Positions 17,220 through 25,100 of a stretch of DNA of 41,201 nucleotides are shown here, piece after piece. This stretch comes from Kiritimatiellia bacterium. GTDB lineage: Bacteria; Verrucomicrobiota; Kiritimatiellia; JAFGHX01. The position numbers and the translations under genes are program-made. A model generated the notes under the pieces. That model was not told where the DNA came from and ran no database searches. It was given only the letters and a program-made list of their open reading frames with translations. The stretch covers positions 1 to 41,201 of the forward strand of contig JAFGHX010000241.1 in the NCBI GenBank assembly GCA_016929905.1. The letters run 5' to 3'. Within the stretch, counting starts at the first letter, position 1, and each line of letters opens with the position of its first letter.

Positions 17220-17336
17220 GCCAGCCATCCCGGCGTCATCGCGTCATGGCGTGTCGGGGGAGTAGAATAGGGAAGGGCCGGGCAACGGTCAATGGTTGAT
17301 GCTTCATGATTGACGGGGAGTGGGGGCGATCAACCG

Positions 17337-18086
17337 TCAATCGTGCCTCCTCATCTCCGCGATGACCGGCGAACCCAGAAGCCGGGTCAGCCCGAGGCCA
17401 CGGCATACGCGTTCCAGCCCGGCCGAGAGGCGCGGGCGTTTGAGCATGCGGTGCAGGACCATGGGCAGGAAGAACTGCGGATGCCGGCTTTTCAGCCCGA
17501 ATCCGTTCGCCTCGAATGCACGGGCGATCTGCCCATGCGTGAATAGAGTCCAGGTGCGCGTGTTCTGCTCTACCTTCTTCTTGGCCCCGAACAGGAGCGG
17601 CGCCACCTTGTTCAGGCTCCGGCTGGTCGGATAGTCCACAATCACCGACCGGCGCGCCAATCGGCATAGCTCTGCTATGAGGGCCGGCCACGGCTCGCAG
17701 TGCGTGATGAGCCGGAAACAGAGCACGACGTCGAATTGCCTGTCCGGCCAGGGCAGGGCCAAGAGGTTGCCCGCGGTGAAGGCGCATTGGCCCGCGTCCA
17801 GCACGGCGGCGAGCCGGTGCCGGCACGACTCGGCGCTGCCCGCAACCGTCACGCGGAACCCCGCGCGGCATAGCGGCAAGGCGAGCTGGCCGTGCCCGCC
17901 GCCGACATCCAGTACGGACGCGCCCGGCGTCCCCCGCAGCAGGCCGAGCGTGATGTCTTCCTGCACCTTCAGCATCCATTCACCCGCCGGACCCGCAAAC
18001 CGGGCGGCGTAATCGTCAGAAGACGTTACCACGTCGGCGTTCAGCGCCGCGTCCGTCGGCGTCTGTTGGGAAGCTGAAGTGGTCAT
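17337..18086 (-). CDS. Class I SAM-dependent methyltransferase
   Basis: 249 aa. Motif I is VLDVGGGHGQ at residues 58-67, followed by LALPWPDRQFDVVLCF and a strand ending in VIVDYP, the usual order of a class I Rossmann methyltransferase. The N-terminal 30 residues are low complexity. The C-terminal part is basic. The substrate is unknown, and a sugar, lipid or quinone is possible. ATG 18086 follows GGGAG closely. The frame remains open to 18614 but only as antisense to the AraC gene. It sits between the AraC gene and asnB on the same strand. Confidence 0.82.
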   Translation of the reverse strand: MTTSASQQTPTDAALNADVVTSSDDYAARFAGPAGEWMLKVQEDITLGLLRGTPGASVLDVGGGHGQLALPLCRAGFRVTVAGSAESCRHRLAAVLDAGQCAFTAGNLLALPWPDRQFDVVLCFRLITHCEPWPALIAELCRLARRSVIVDYPTSRSLNKVAPLLFGAKKKVEQNTRTWTLFTHGQIARAFEANGFGLKSRHPQFFLPMVLHRMLKRPRLSAGLERVCRGLGLTRLLGSPVIAEMRRHD

Positions 18087-18238
18087 CGCTCCCGTTGTAT
18101 ATACCGGAGAGGGGCGAGGGAGGGGAAGCAAAAAGGCCCGCCTCGCGCGCCTTGCCCGCCCCGCCGTGCCGCGCCAGCCCCGCGGGGCCGGCGCCCAAAT
18201 GGATGCGGCGAGCGTGCAGCATCGAACGTCGAACGCGG

Positions 18239-19015
18239 CTATTCGGACACCCGATCGCGCCGGCGGCTCCGCACGCGTTTCGGGGACACGCCCAGCGTGC
18301 GGCGGATGACCTTGTTGAACAGATGCGGGTCCGGTATGCCGACCTGCGCCGCGATCGCCTTGATCGGGAGACTCGAGTGGCGAAGCAGATGCGCCGCCTG
18401 GTCCACCCGGCGCCGGCGAATGTAGGGCGTGACCGTCGTCCCCACCGCCGCGCGGAACAGCCGGTTCAAGTGCGTCTGCGACAGACCGACCTGCCCAGCC
18501 AGCTCCGCAACGCAGAGCCGCTCCGCCAGCCGCGACTCGATCGTGTTCAACGCCTCGCGCAGCGCCGGATGCCGCGCCTCCGGTTCCGGGGCCGCCGCTT
18601 CCGCCACCTCCCACAGCACATCCCAGAGCCGCGCCGCCGCGCGAGCCGGCTCCCGCGGAAAGATCGGAATCGCCTCCTCCACACGGCGGCGCAGTAGCTC
18701 AAACCGGGCGCCCAGATCCTGCATCACCGGGATCGGTACCGTCCGCGCCGCGGGGTCCGGTTGGAAATGCACCCACGTCAGCCGCGCCGGCCCCTCGTAC
18801 CGATACTCCATCGGCGTGTGCGGAACCGTGATGCTCGCGTGCCCCGTCCGAATCGGAAACACGCCGCCCCCTATCTCCAGCTCCCCTTCGCCTTCGTATA
18901 GATTCAGACACCAGAAATCGATCAGGTACCGCTCCGGACGCAGTCGAAGATGCCGCGCACTGCGCGCGATGCGCAGAATCGTCGGGCTCCTGCTCAGCGG
19001 AATGTCCCAGTCCAC
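18239..19015 (-). CDS. AraC-family transcriptional regulator
   Basis: 258 aa. The N-terminal 160 residues are a cupin-like ligand-binding domain (YLIDFWCLNLYEGEGELEIG ... ITVPHTPMEYRY). The C-terminal 100 residues are the double helix-turn-helix of AraC proteins (LCVAELAGQVGLSQTHLNRL; LPIKAIAAQVGIPDPHLFNK; the trailing GVSPKRVR is the family signature). I chose GTG 19015 because AAGGAGG is 3 nt upstream. A TTG at 19045 is in frame but has no ribosome site and lies in the AT-rich promoter zone. It is divergent from the dehydrogenase at 19212, which it may control. Sugar binding is usual in this family. Confidence 0.83.
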   Translation of the reverse strand: MDWDIPLSRSPTILRIARSARHLRLRPERYLIDFWCLNLYEGEGELEIGGGVFPIRTGHASITVPHTPMEYRYEGPARLTWVHFQPDPAARTVPIPVMQDLGARFELLRRRVEEAIPIFPREPARAAARLWDVLWEVAEAAAPEPEARHPALREALNTIESRLAERLCVAELAGQVGLSQTHLNRLFRAAVGTTVTPYIRRRRVDQAAHLLRHSSLPIKAIAAQVGIPDPHLFNKVIRRTLGVSPKRVRSRRRDRVSE

Positions 19016-19064
19016 TGCCCTCCTTGTATGTCGATTATTTACCAAAAATGGTCAGTTTGGGCAA

Positions 19065-19093
19065 TTGAAAAATCATTAAAATGTTTGAATAGT
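19065..19093 (+). promoter_or_regulatory. Probable promoter in the AraC/dehydrogenase divergent region
   Basis: TTGAAA at 19065-19070 and AATAGT at 19088-19093 are separated by 17 bp (5/6 and 4/6 consensus matches). The surrounding 19046-19125 is strikingly AT-rich for this genome. A half-site pair (GTCTGTATG and GTCTGGAAT, 19092-19115) could bind the AraC protein. On the minus strand, TTGCCC with TAAATA 17 bp further could drive the AraC gene. Confidence 0.45.
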
Positions 19094-19211
19094 CTGTATG
19101 GCATGTCTGGAATAGATCAATTCTGTGGCGGATGAAACACGCCTTGGCGCAGCGGCGCCGGGCGCAATCCGTGAGCGGGTTGCAGCGCCGGGTCTGGCGA
19201 GAGGGGGCGGC

Positions 19212-20210
19212 ATGAGAGCGGCGGCAGTCGTGTTTGAGGGGCCGCGAGAGGTTGCGTTTCGGGAGGTGGAGGTGCCGGAGCCCGGGCCGAGCGAGGTAGT
19301 GGTTCGGACCCGGTACTCGTTGATCAGCAACGGGACCGAGTCCTCGTTTCTGCGTGGTGAACGGGTCGCCGGCGATACTCCGGCGCGGCGCGGCGACAAG
19401 CTGCCGTTTCCGCAGGTGAGCGGGTATCAGAAGGTGGGTGTCGTCGAGCAGGCGGCGGAGAACGGCGGTCAGTTGAAGCCGGGCCAGTGGGTCTTCGTGG
19501 CGGCAAGCAGGATTTCGCCGCCCATGGCGGCGCACGGCGGGCATGTCGCCGTTGCGGTGGCCGACGTCGAGAGCGTGTACCCGTTGCCCGCCGGGCTCGA
19601 TCCGATTGAAGCGTCCGGCCTGGTCCTGACGCAGGTGGGCTACAACTGCGGCATGCGCCCGGCGGTGGAACCCGGTGACGGGGCGGTGGTGATCGGGGAT
19701 GGCCTGGTCGGGCTCTGGGCGGCACAGACGCTGCAGCATCGCGGCGCGCGGGTGGCGTTGGTGGGCAAACACCGCTACCGGTACCAGAGGTTCAAGCCTC
19801 GGGCCGGTGATGCGATCATCGATGCTTCCGCCACCCCAGCGCTGCGTGACGCGCTCGGCGCCGTGTTTGCGGACGGCATCTTCGTTTTCGTGGATACCGT
19901 CGGCAACAATGAGGTGGTGCAGCAGTGCTTTTCCCTGTTCCGGCGCAACGCGCACCTGGTATCGGCCGGCTTTCTGGGGACGAAAGGGGCGATAGACATC
20001 CAGATGTTGAGGAACCGGGAGACAACGCTACACACCCCGTCCGGCTGGCAACCCGAACGGATGGAAGCCACACTCGCATGGCTGGCATCCGGCGCGCTGC
20101 AGGTCTCGCCGCTGATCACGCACCGCATGCCTGCCGCCAACGCCCCTGACGCCTTTCGGATGATTCTCGAGAAGAAAGAGGCGTTCCTCGGTGTACTGCT
20201 GGAGTGGTGA
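19212..20210 (+). CDS. Medium-chain dehydrogenase, BchC-like, probably without catalytic zinc
   Basis: 332 aa. GroES-like N-terminal domain followed by a Rossmann domain (GAVVIGDGLVGLWAAQTL). Where typical zinc alcohol dehydrogenases have a catalytic Cys, this one has RYSLISNGTESSFLRGE, the SLIS-x-GTE pattern of the BchC-like subgroup. That subgroup acts on bacteriochlorophyllide or on unknown sugars. YNCGMRPAVEPGDG is also of this group. The start MRAAAVVFEG has AGGGGG 4 nt upstream. The substrate is not deducible, and sugar oxidation fits the neighbourhood (divergent AraC regulator, second dehydrogenase downstream). Confidence 0.8.
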   Translation: MRAAAVVFEGPREVAFREVEVPEPGPSEVVVRTRYSLISNGTESSFLRGERVAGDTPARRGDKLPFPQVSGYQKVGVVEQAAENGGQLKPGQWVFVAASRISPPMAAHGGHVAVAVADVESVYPLPAGLDPIEASGLVLTQVGYNCGMRPAVEPGDGAVVIGDGLVGLWAAQTLQHRGARVALVGKHRYRYQRFKPRAGDAIIDASATPALRDALGAVFADGIFVFVDTVGNNEVVQQCFSLFRRNAHLVSAGFLGTKGAIDIQMLRNRETTLHTPSGWQPERMEATLAWLASGALQVSPLITHRMPAANAPDAFRMILEKKEAFLGVLLEW

Positions 20211-20219
20211 ACGGGAACG

Positions 20220-20267
20220 GAAGAGTGGAAGGATGGAAGAGTGGGGGAATGGAAGAGTGGGGGAATG
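20220..20267. repeat. Octanucleotide tandem array (GAAGAGTG/GGGGAATG)
   Basis: Six 8-bp units begin 10 bp after the dehydrogenase stop. The rest of 20268-20545 has no gene: CAAGGCCTTCGGCCA-like palindromic words at about 20310-20335 and 20483-20498, plus the P1 palindrome. Confidence 0.75.
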
Positions 20268-20367
20268 GGGTGCGACGGGTGCGTCTTGGGCGCGGCACCC
20301 GAGAGCCTTGCGCCGGGCTCAGGGCCTTCGGCCATCACGCATCAACCATGAGTTCACGCCAGGAACT

Positions 20368-20442
20368 CGGCTCGCGAGGACGCTCGCCCTCCATGCGTAC
20401 CCCATCCCGGGCCAATTGGAGGGCGAGCGTCCTCGCGAGCCG
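20368..20442. repeat. Large palindrome, 26-bp arms (family P1, copy 2)
   Basis: Arms 20368-20393 and 20417-20442 are exact complements and differ from copy 1 (10678) chiefly by one inserted base present in both arms (GAGGACG for GAGACG). The compensating change in both arms shows that the palindrome itself is maintained. Confidence 0.9.
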
Positions 20443-20545
20443 CCTCTTGGCGCGGACTCAGCCGTCAACCCTTCGACAGGCACAAGGCCTTCGGCCACGA
20501 ACTATCGACGACGCGAAGCCTCGCTTCGCATGAAAGGAGTAGAAC

Positions 20546-21490
20546 ATGCGCGCGATACAGATAGCGCAACCGGGCCAGGCGATTCTGTTGGATCTCCCCG
20601 TCCCCGAACCGGGTCCGGACCAGGTTCTGGTCAAGGTGATGGCGGTCAACACCTGTCCGCAATGGGATCTGCATCTGTGGTCGGGCGAGCCGATGCTGAA
20701 TGAACCGACCGTGTATCCCTGCCCGCCGGGCAAACCGGGCCATGAGATGGCGGGCGAGATCGCCGCTGTCGGCGCGAACGTGGCGGCGTTCCGGGTAGGC
20801 GACAAGGTGGCGGCGTGGAAGGATCCCGGTCCTTTGTGCCGGGGCTGCTACGCGGAATACGCGTGCCTGGATGCCGCTCACCTGCTCCCCATCCCGCCGG
20901 ACGCCGGCTATGCCGATTACGCCTCGCTCGAACTGGCCATGTGCGTGGGCGCGTCCTTCCTCGACATCCTCAACACGACCACGCTCAACGGCAAACGGGT
21001 CGGCGTGAGCGGGCTGGGCGGGGCCGGGCTGATCGCCGCGCAGTACGCCCGGGCCGAAGGCGCGGCGGAGGTCGTGGGCCTCGAACTGAACCAGGAGCGC
21101 GCGCGAGCCGCACTGGCGTTCGGGGTCGACCGTGTTCTCGACCCGCGCAGCGACGGGCAGGGCCGATACCTGGACGTGGCGTTGGATTGCGTGGGGGCCA
21201 AGCGCTCGGCGGAGCACCTGATGCAGGTGACATCGCAAATCGTGGCCATCTTCGGCGTGCAACGCGAGGGGTTCGTCTTCCCGGTCGGCAATCGGAGCTT
21301 GAAGCTGTTTGGCTACGTCGGCCATTCGCGGGCCGCGGCGGAGTACGCGCTCGAGAAGATCGCCGCCGGCTCCGTGCGCCTGGGCGGTCTCATCGGCGCA
21401 CGGCTCGGCCTGGAAGAATACACCCGCGCCGTCGAGTTGCTGCAACGGCAGGAGGTGCTGAAAGTCTGCTTCCTGCCGCAGGGCACGTAA
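20546..21490 (+). CDS. Zinc-type medium-chain alcohol/sugar dehydrogenase
   Basis: 314 aa. A GroES-like domain contains Cys37 (NTCPQWDLHLWSGE) and GHE (residues 65-67), matching two of the catalytic zinc ligands. The four-Cys structural zinc loop is absent. The Rossmann motif is GLGGAG (156-161) and an acidic residue follows (VVGLELNQERARAAL), suggesting NAD preference. The start ATG 20546 has AAAGGAG 7 nt upstream. It is somewhat short for the family (usually 330-360 aa), and the deletion appears to be in the loop that carries the structural zinc. It is related in fold, not closely in sequence, to the preceding 19212 product. Confidence 0.85.
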   Translation: MRAIQIAQPGQAILLDLPVPEPGPDQVLVKVMAVNTCPQWDLHLWSGEPMLNEPTVYPCPPGKPGHEMAGEIAAVGANVAAFRVGDKVAAWKDPGPLCRGCYAEYACLDAAHLLPIPPDAGYADYASLELAMCVGASFLDILNTTTLNGKRVGVSGLGGAGLIAAQYARAEGAAEVVGLELNQERARAALAFGVDRVLDPRSDGQGRYLDVALDCVGAKRSAEHLMQVTSQIVAIFGVQREGFVFPVGNRSLKLFGYVGHSRAAAEYALEKIAAGSVRLGGLIGARLGLEEYTRAVELLQRQEVLKVCFLPQGT

Positions 21491-21598
21491 CCACGCTGGT
21501 TGGACGTGCCAGAACTGCCCGCGAAAGTGCGCGTCGCGGAAAAGAGACGCGAAAAAGGCAGCGGCAAGGACAGCGCGAATTGGGCTTGCACGCAGTTG

Positions 21599-21687
21599 TT
21601 GCGGGAATCGAAAAGGATTGCCACGAGGCAACAGCCACAAGGGGAATACGGCTTCTTCGGCCTCGTGGCAATCCTCGATTCCCACAA
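21599..21687. repeat. Palindrome with about 28-bp arms, upstream of the first GH2-like gene
   Basis: Arms of about 21599-21629 and 21660-21687 pair over GGAATCGA...GGATTGCCACGAGGC with one mismatch and a 3-nt insertion. The region 21491-21924 holds no credible gene; an open frame at 21500-22018 runs through these palindromes and was rejected. Confidence 0.8.
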
Positions 21688-21745
21688 CGAGCGCCTTTGC
21701 TGGCGCTTCTTCGATCAACATACACGGTTTGTCGTGTGCCTTCCG

Positions 21746-21801
21746 AGTAGGCCCGGCTTCACCAAAGCCGAGGCCTGCGCTTCGGTGAAGCGCGGCCTAC
21801 T
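21746..21801. repeat. Palindrome with 17-18 bp arms
   Basis: GTAGGCCCGGCTTCACC (21747-21763) pairs with 21784-21800, with two mismatches. The centre holds AAAGCCGAGGCCTGCGCTTC. Confidence 0.75.
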
Positions 21802-21873
21802 TATCTTCCGGGCAGGCCGCGCCTTAATCGATATGGTCTGTGCGTTCCCCCTCCCCGTGCGCGACGCGCACAC

Positions 21874-21922
21874 TGGAAACGTGTGGGATTCCGGCGCCGC
21901 GCCGGAATCCCACACGTTTCCA
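21874..21922. repeat. Near-perfect 49-bp palindrome
   Basis: 24-bp arms (21874-21897 and 21899-21922) flank a single base. The arm includes ACGTGTGGGATTCCGGCGC. It is immediately followed by the leader shared with the 36463 gene, so it marks the left edge of that duplicated block. Confidence 0.9.
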
Positions 21923-21924
21923 CG

Positions 21925-22060
21925 GCAAAGGATTTGCCATTCCGCAGGAATTTGTGCCATTGTCGACGGGGGGGCGGACAGCCAGGATAGCGGTAGGTTT
22001 AGATCAAGCATATTGTAGAAAATACCGCCGTTCCCCCCCCCCCACACACGACAGCGGCCC
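21925..22060 (+). promoter_or_regulatory. Conserved leader element, copy A
   Basis: About 135 bp closely match 36198-36335. The best conserved words are GCAAAGGATTTGCCAT, GGAATTTGTGCCATTGTCG, a G-run, ATCAAGC, and CCGTT followed by a long C-run. GGCAAA-GGA-TTTGCC is a dyad, and TTTGCCAT and TTTGTGCCAT are direct half-sites. The G-run (21967-21974) and C-run (22032-22043) could close a stem of about 70 nt. It precedes the 22144 start by about 100-200 nt. Function (promoter, operator or structured leader) is inferred. Confidence 0.6.
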
Positions 22061-22143
22061 TGGGGCGCGTTGCCGGTGCCTGTCGACCGGGGCGGACCCC
22101 GCCGCCGTCCCTAAGCATGTTGCAGAGAACCGAGGAGGCCGAG

Positions 22144-25100
22144 ATGACGACGCGAGCGATCGGTGTCGGGGTTCTGGCCACGTTCCTGTCGATGAATGTC
22201 TGCAACGGCCGCAAGACGTGGTCCCCAGCGACCCGGCTCGGATTCTCCGGCGATACGGCGCCGGTCGACAAGATCGTGATCGGGGCCAGCCGTGCGGGGG
22301 GGCAGCAGGCCGGCGCGCTGCTGGACGAGCTTCTGGTATTCGATACGGTGCTGGACGGGGCGGCGATCGGCGCTCTCATGGGGGCGGAGAAGGTGTCTGT
22401 GCCCGAGCGCAGGGAACCTGCCGCCCCTGCGTTGACCGCGTTCGAGGCGGAACGGCCCGCGGGCGTGAAGGCGGTCTGGGATTTGGGCAGGGCATACCGC
22501 GAGGCCACGCCGACGCAGGAGCGCATCTGCATCAACGGCCTGTGGCGCTGGCAGCCGGGGGCTGGGCAGACCGAGCAGGTACCGGCCGGCAACTGGGGTT
22601 TCTTCAAGGTGCCGGGTTCGTGGCCGGGTACCACGTCTTACAACCAGAAGGATTCGCAGGTGGTGCATGCGCATCCGGCCTGGAAGGCGAAGAAGTGGAT
22701 CTGGACGGGAACGGCCTGGTATGAGCGCGAAATCGCGATTCCAAGGGAGTGGTCGGGCCGGCGCATTGCCGTGCAGGCGGACTACGTGAACTCGTACGCG
22801 GACGTCTACGTCGACGGGAAGAAGGCCGGCGAACTGCATTTTCCCGGCGGAGAAGCGGATATCACCACCGCGTGCCGGCCGGGCGCGACGCATCGGTTGT
22901 CGCTGTACATGGTGGCGATGCCGCTGCACGCGGTGATGCTGTCGTACAACGACTCGAACTCGGCCAAGGAGAAGAAGGGCAGCGTCCAGCGGCGCGGGCT
23001 GTGCGGCGACGTGTTCCTGGTCGGTGCGCCGGCGGCGGAGCGCGTCGGCGATGTGAAGATCGATACGTCCGTGCGGAACTGGCGGATCACCCTCCATGCC
23101 CGATTGCAGGAGTTGAAGGCGAACGGTGCCTACCGTCTGTCGGCCGTGATCCGGGACAGGAACCGGACGGTCAAGGAGTTGGAGAGCGAGCCGTTCACGG
23201 CGGCCGATGCGAAGGACGGCCGCTTCTCGTTTGAGCAGGCGTGGAAACCCGAGAAGCTCTGGGACGTGCACACGCCGCAGAACACGTACACCTTGCAGCT
23301 GTCGTTGCTCGATGCGGCGGGCCGAGCGCTGGATACGAGTTGTCCGATACGGTTCGGGTTCCGAGAGCTGTGGATCGACGGCCGGGACTTCATCTTCAAT
23401 GGCACGCGCTTATTCTGCAATGCGGTGCCGCTGGACACCGGGCTGATCGGTGCCGCGTGGGCCAATTACGAGGCGGCTCGGGAGAACATGCTGCGCCTCA
23501 TGGCAATCGGCATCAACCTGGTGTACACGCACAACTACAGCTGCGTGCCGGGCTCACATCTCGGGTATGAGGAGATTCTCCGGGCCGCCGACGACGTGGG
23601 CATGCTCATCTCTTTCTCGCAACCGCACTTTGGGCACTACAAGTGGGAGCAGCCGGACGCCGACGAGACGAACGGCTACGCGCGGCATGCGGCCTTCTAC
23701 GTCCGCATGGCGCAGAACCATCCGTCGGTTGTCATGTATTCGACGAGCCACAACGCCACAGGCTACTACGACGACATGAACCCGGACATGATCGACGGCA
23801 TCCACGAGAGCCGGAGCAAGTGGTCGATGAACAACGTGAAAAAGGCGCTCCGCGCGGAGGCGATCGTGAAGCGGATTGATCCGACCCGGATCCTCTACCA
23901 CCACTCCTCGGGCAATCTCGGCTCGATGCACACGAGTAACTTCTATCTGAACTGGGTCCCGGTCCAGGAGCGGTCCGACTGGTTCGAGCACTGGGCCACG
24001 AAGGGCGTGAAGCCGGTGTTCCTGGTCGAGTACGGCATGCCGTGCGCCTGGAACTGGGCGATGTACCGGGGTTGGTACAAGGGGAAACGGACCTTCGGCG
24101 GCGCGAAGGTGCCGTGGGAGTTCTGCCTCGCCGAATGGAACGCGCAGTTTCTCGGGGATGCCGCGTTCCGGATCTCGGATATGGAGAAGACGAACCTGCG
24201 TTGGGAAGCGGAGAAGTTCCGGGCCGGCGAACGGTGGCACCGTTGGGATTATCCCTACGTGTTGGGCGGCAGTACGAAACGCTTCCTCGAACGGCATCCG
24301 ATCTGGGCTCTGTACAATCGGGACAACTGGCGCGCGTTCCGGACCTGGGGCGTCTCGGCGACCAGTCCATGGACGTTTGGCGTCAATTGGCTGAAGCCGG
24401 AAGGCGTCGACAGGGGGCGCAAGGAACTGGCCACGGACTGGGACAACCTGCAGCGGCCCGGATTCAGCCCCGATTTTATCGAGGGGCGCTACGAGCGGAT
24501 GGATCTGGCCTTCGAACGGGCCGATTGGGTTCCGTCCGTTGCGGGCAAGGCCTTGGTCGAGAACAGCCAGCCGTTGCTGGCCTACATCGGCGGGAAGCCG
24601 GGACAATTCACGGAGAAGGGGCATAACTTCTTGCCCGGCGCCACGGTCGAGAAGCAGATCATTGTGATCAACAACTCGCGCAAGACCGTCGACTGTGAAT
24701 GCGCGTGGTCGCTGGCATTGCCGGAGCCCGTCACGGGACGCCAGACGATCCCGATCGACACGGGGCAGATAGAACGCCGGCCCCTGCGGTTTGCGCTCCC
24801 GGCCACGTTGAAGGCGGGTACCTACACGTTGACTCTCGATGTCGCGTTCAGCTCGGGCGAGAAGCAGCAGGACAGGTTCGAGCTCCACGTGCTTGCGCCG
24901 CCGGCCAAGCCGGGGGCGGCGGGCAGGATGGCGCTGTTCGATCCCAAGGGCGAGACGGCGACGCTTCTGCGGGGCATGGGGATCGCGTGCGATCCCGTGC
25001 AGGCCGGCAGCGACTTGTCGCGCTATCGCGTGCTTGTTGTCGGCAGGGGCGCGCTCACGATGAGCGGCGCCGCGCCGGATATTTCAAGCGTGTGCGACGG

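Noticed and set aside
15579..17270. Plus-strand open frame over the asparagine synthase gene
   Set aside because: The minus-strand frame has Cys2, the PP-loop and normal length; the opposite frame has no motif.
21926..21942. Sigma-54-like element on the minus strand (TGGC-A-rich-TTTGC)
   Set aside because: The spacing is near to -24/-12 but no gene lies downstream on that strand, and in both leader copies the sequence is better explained as half of a dyad.
21500..22018. Possible 172-residue gene upstream of the first GH2-like gene
   Set aside because: It runs through three palindromes and part of the conserved leader, and has no ribosome site or recognizable domain.
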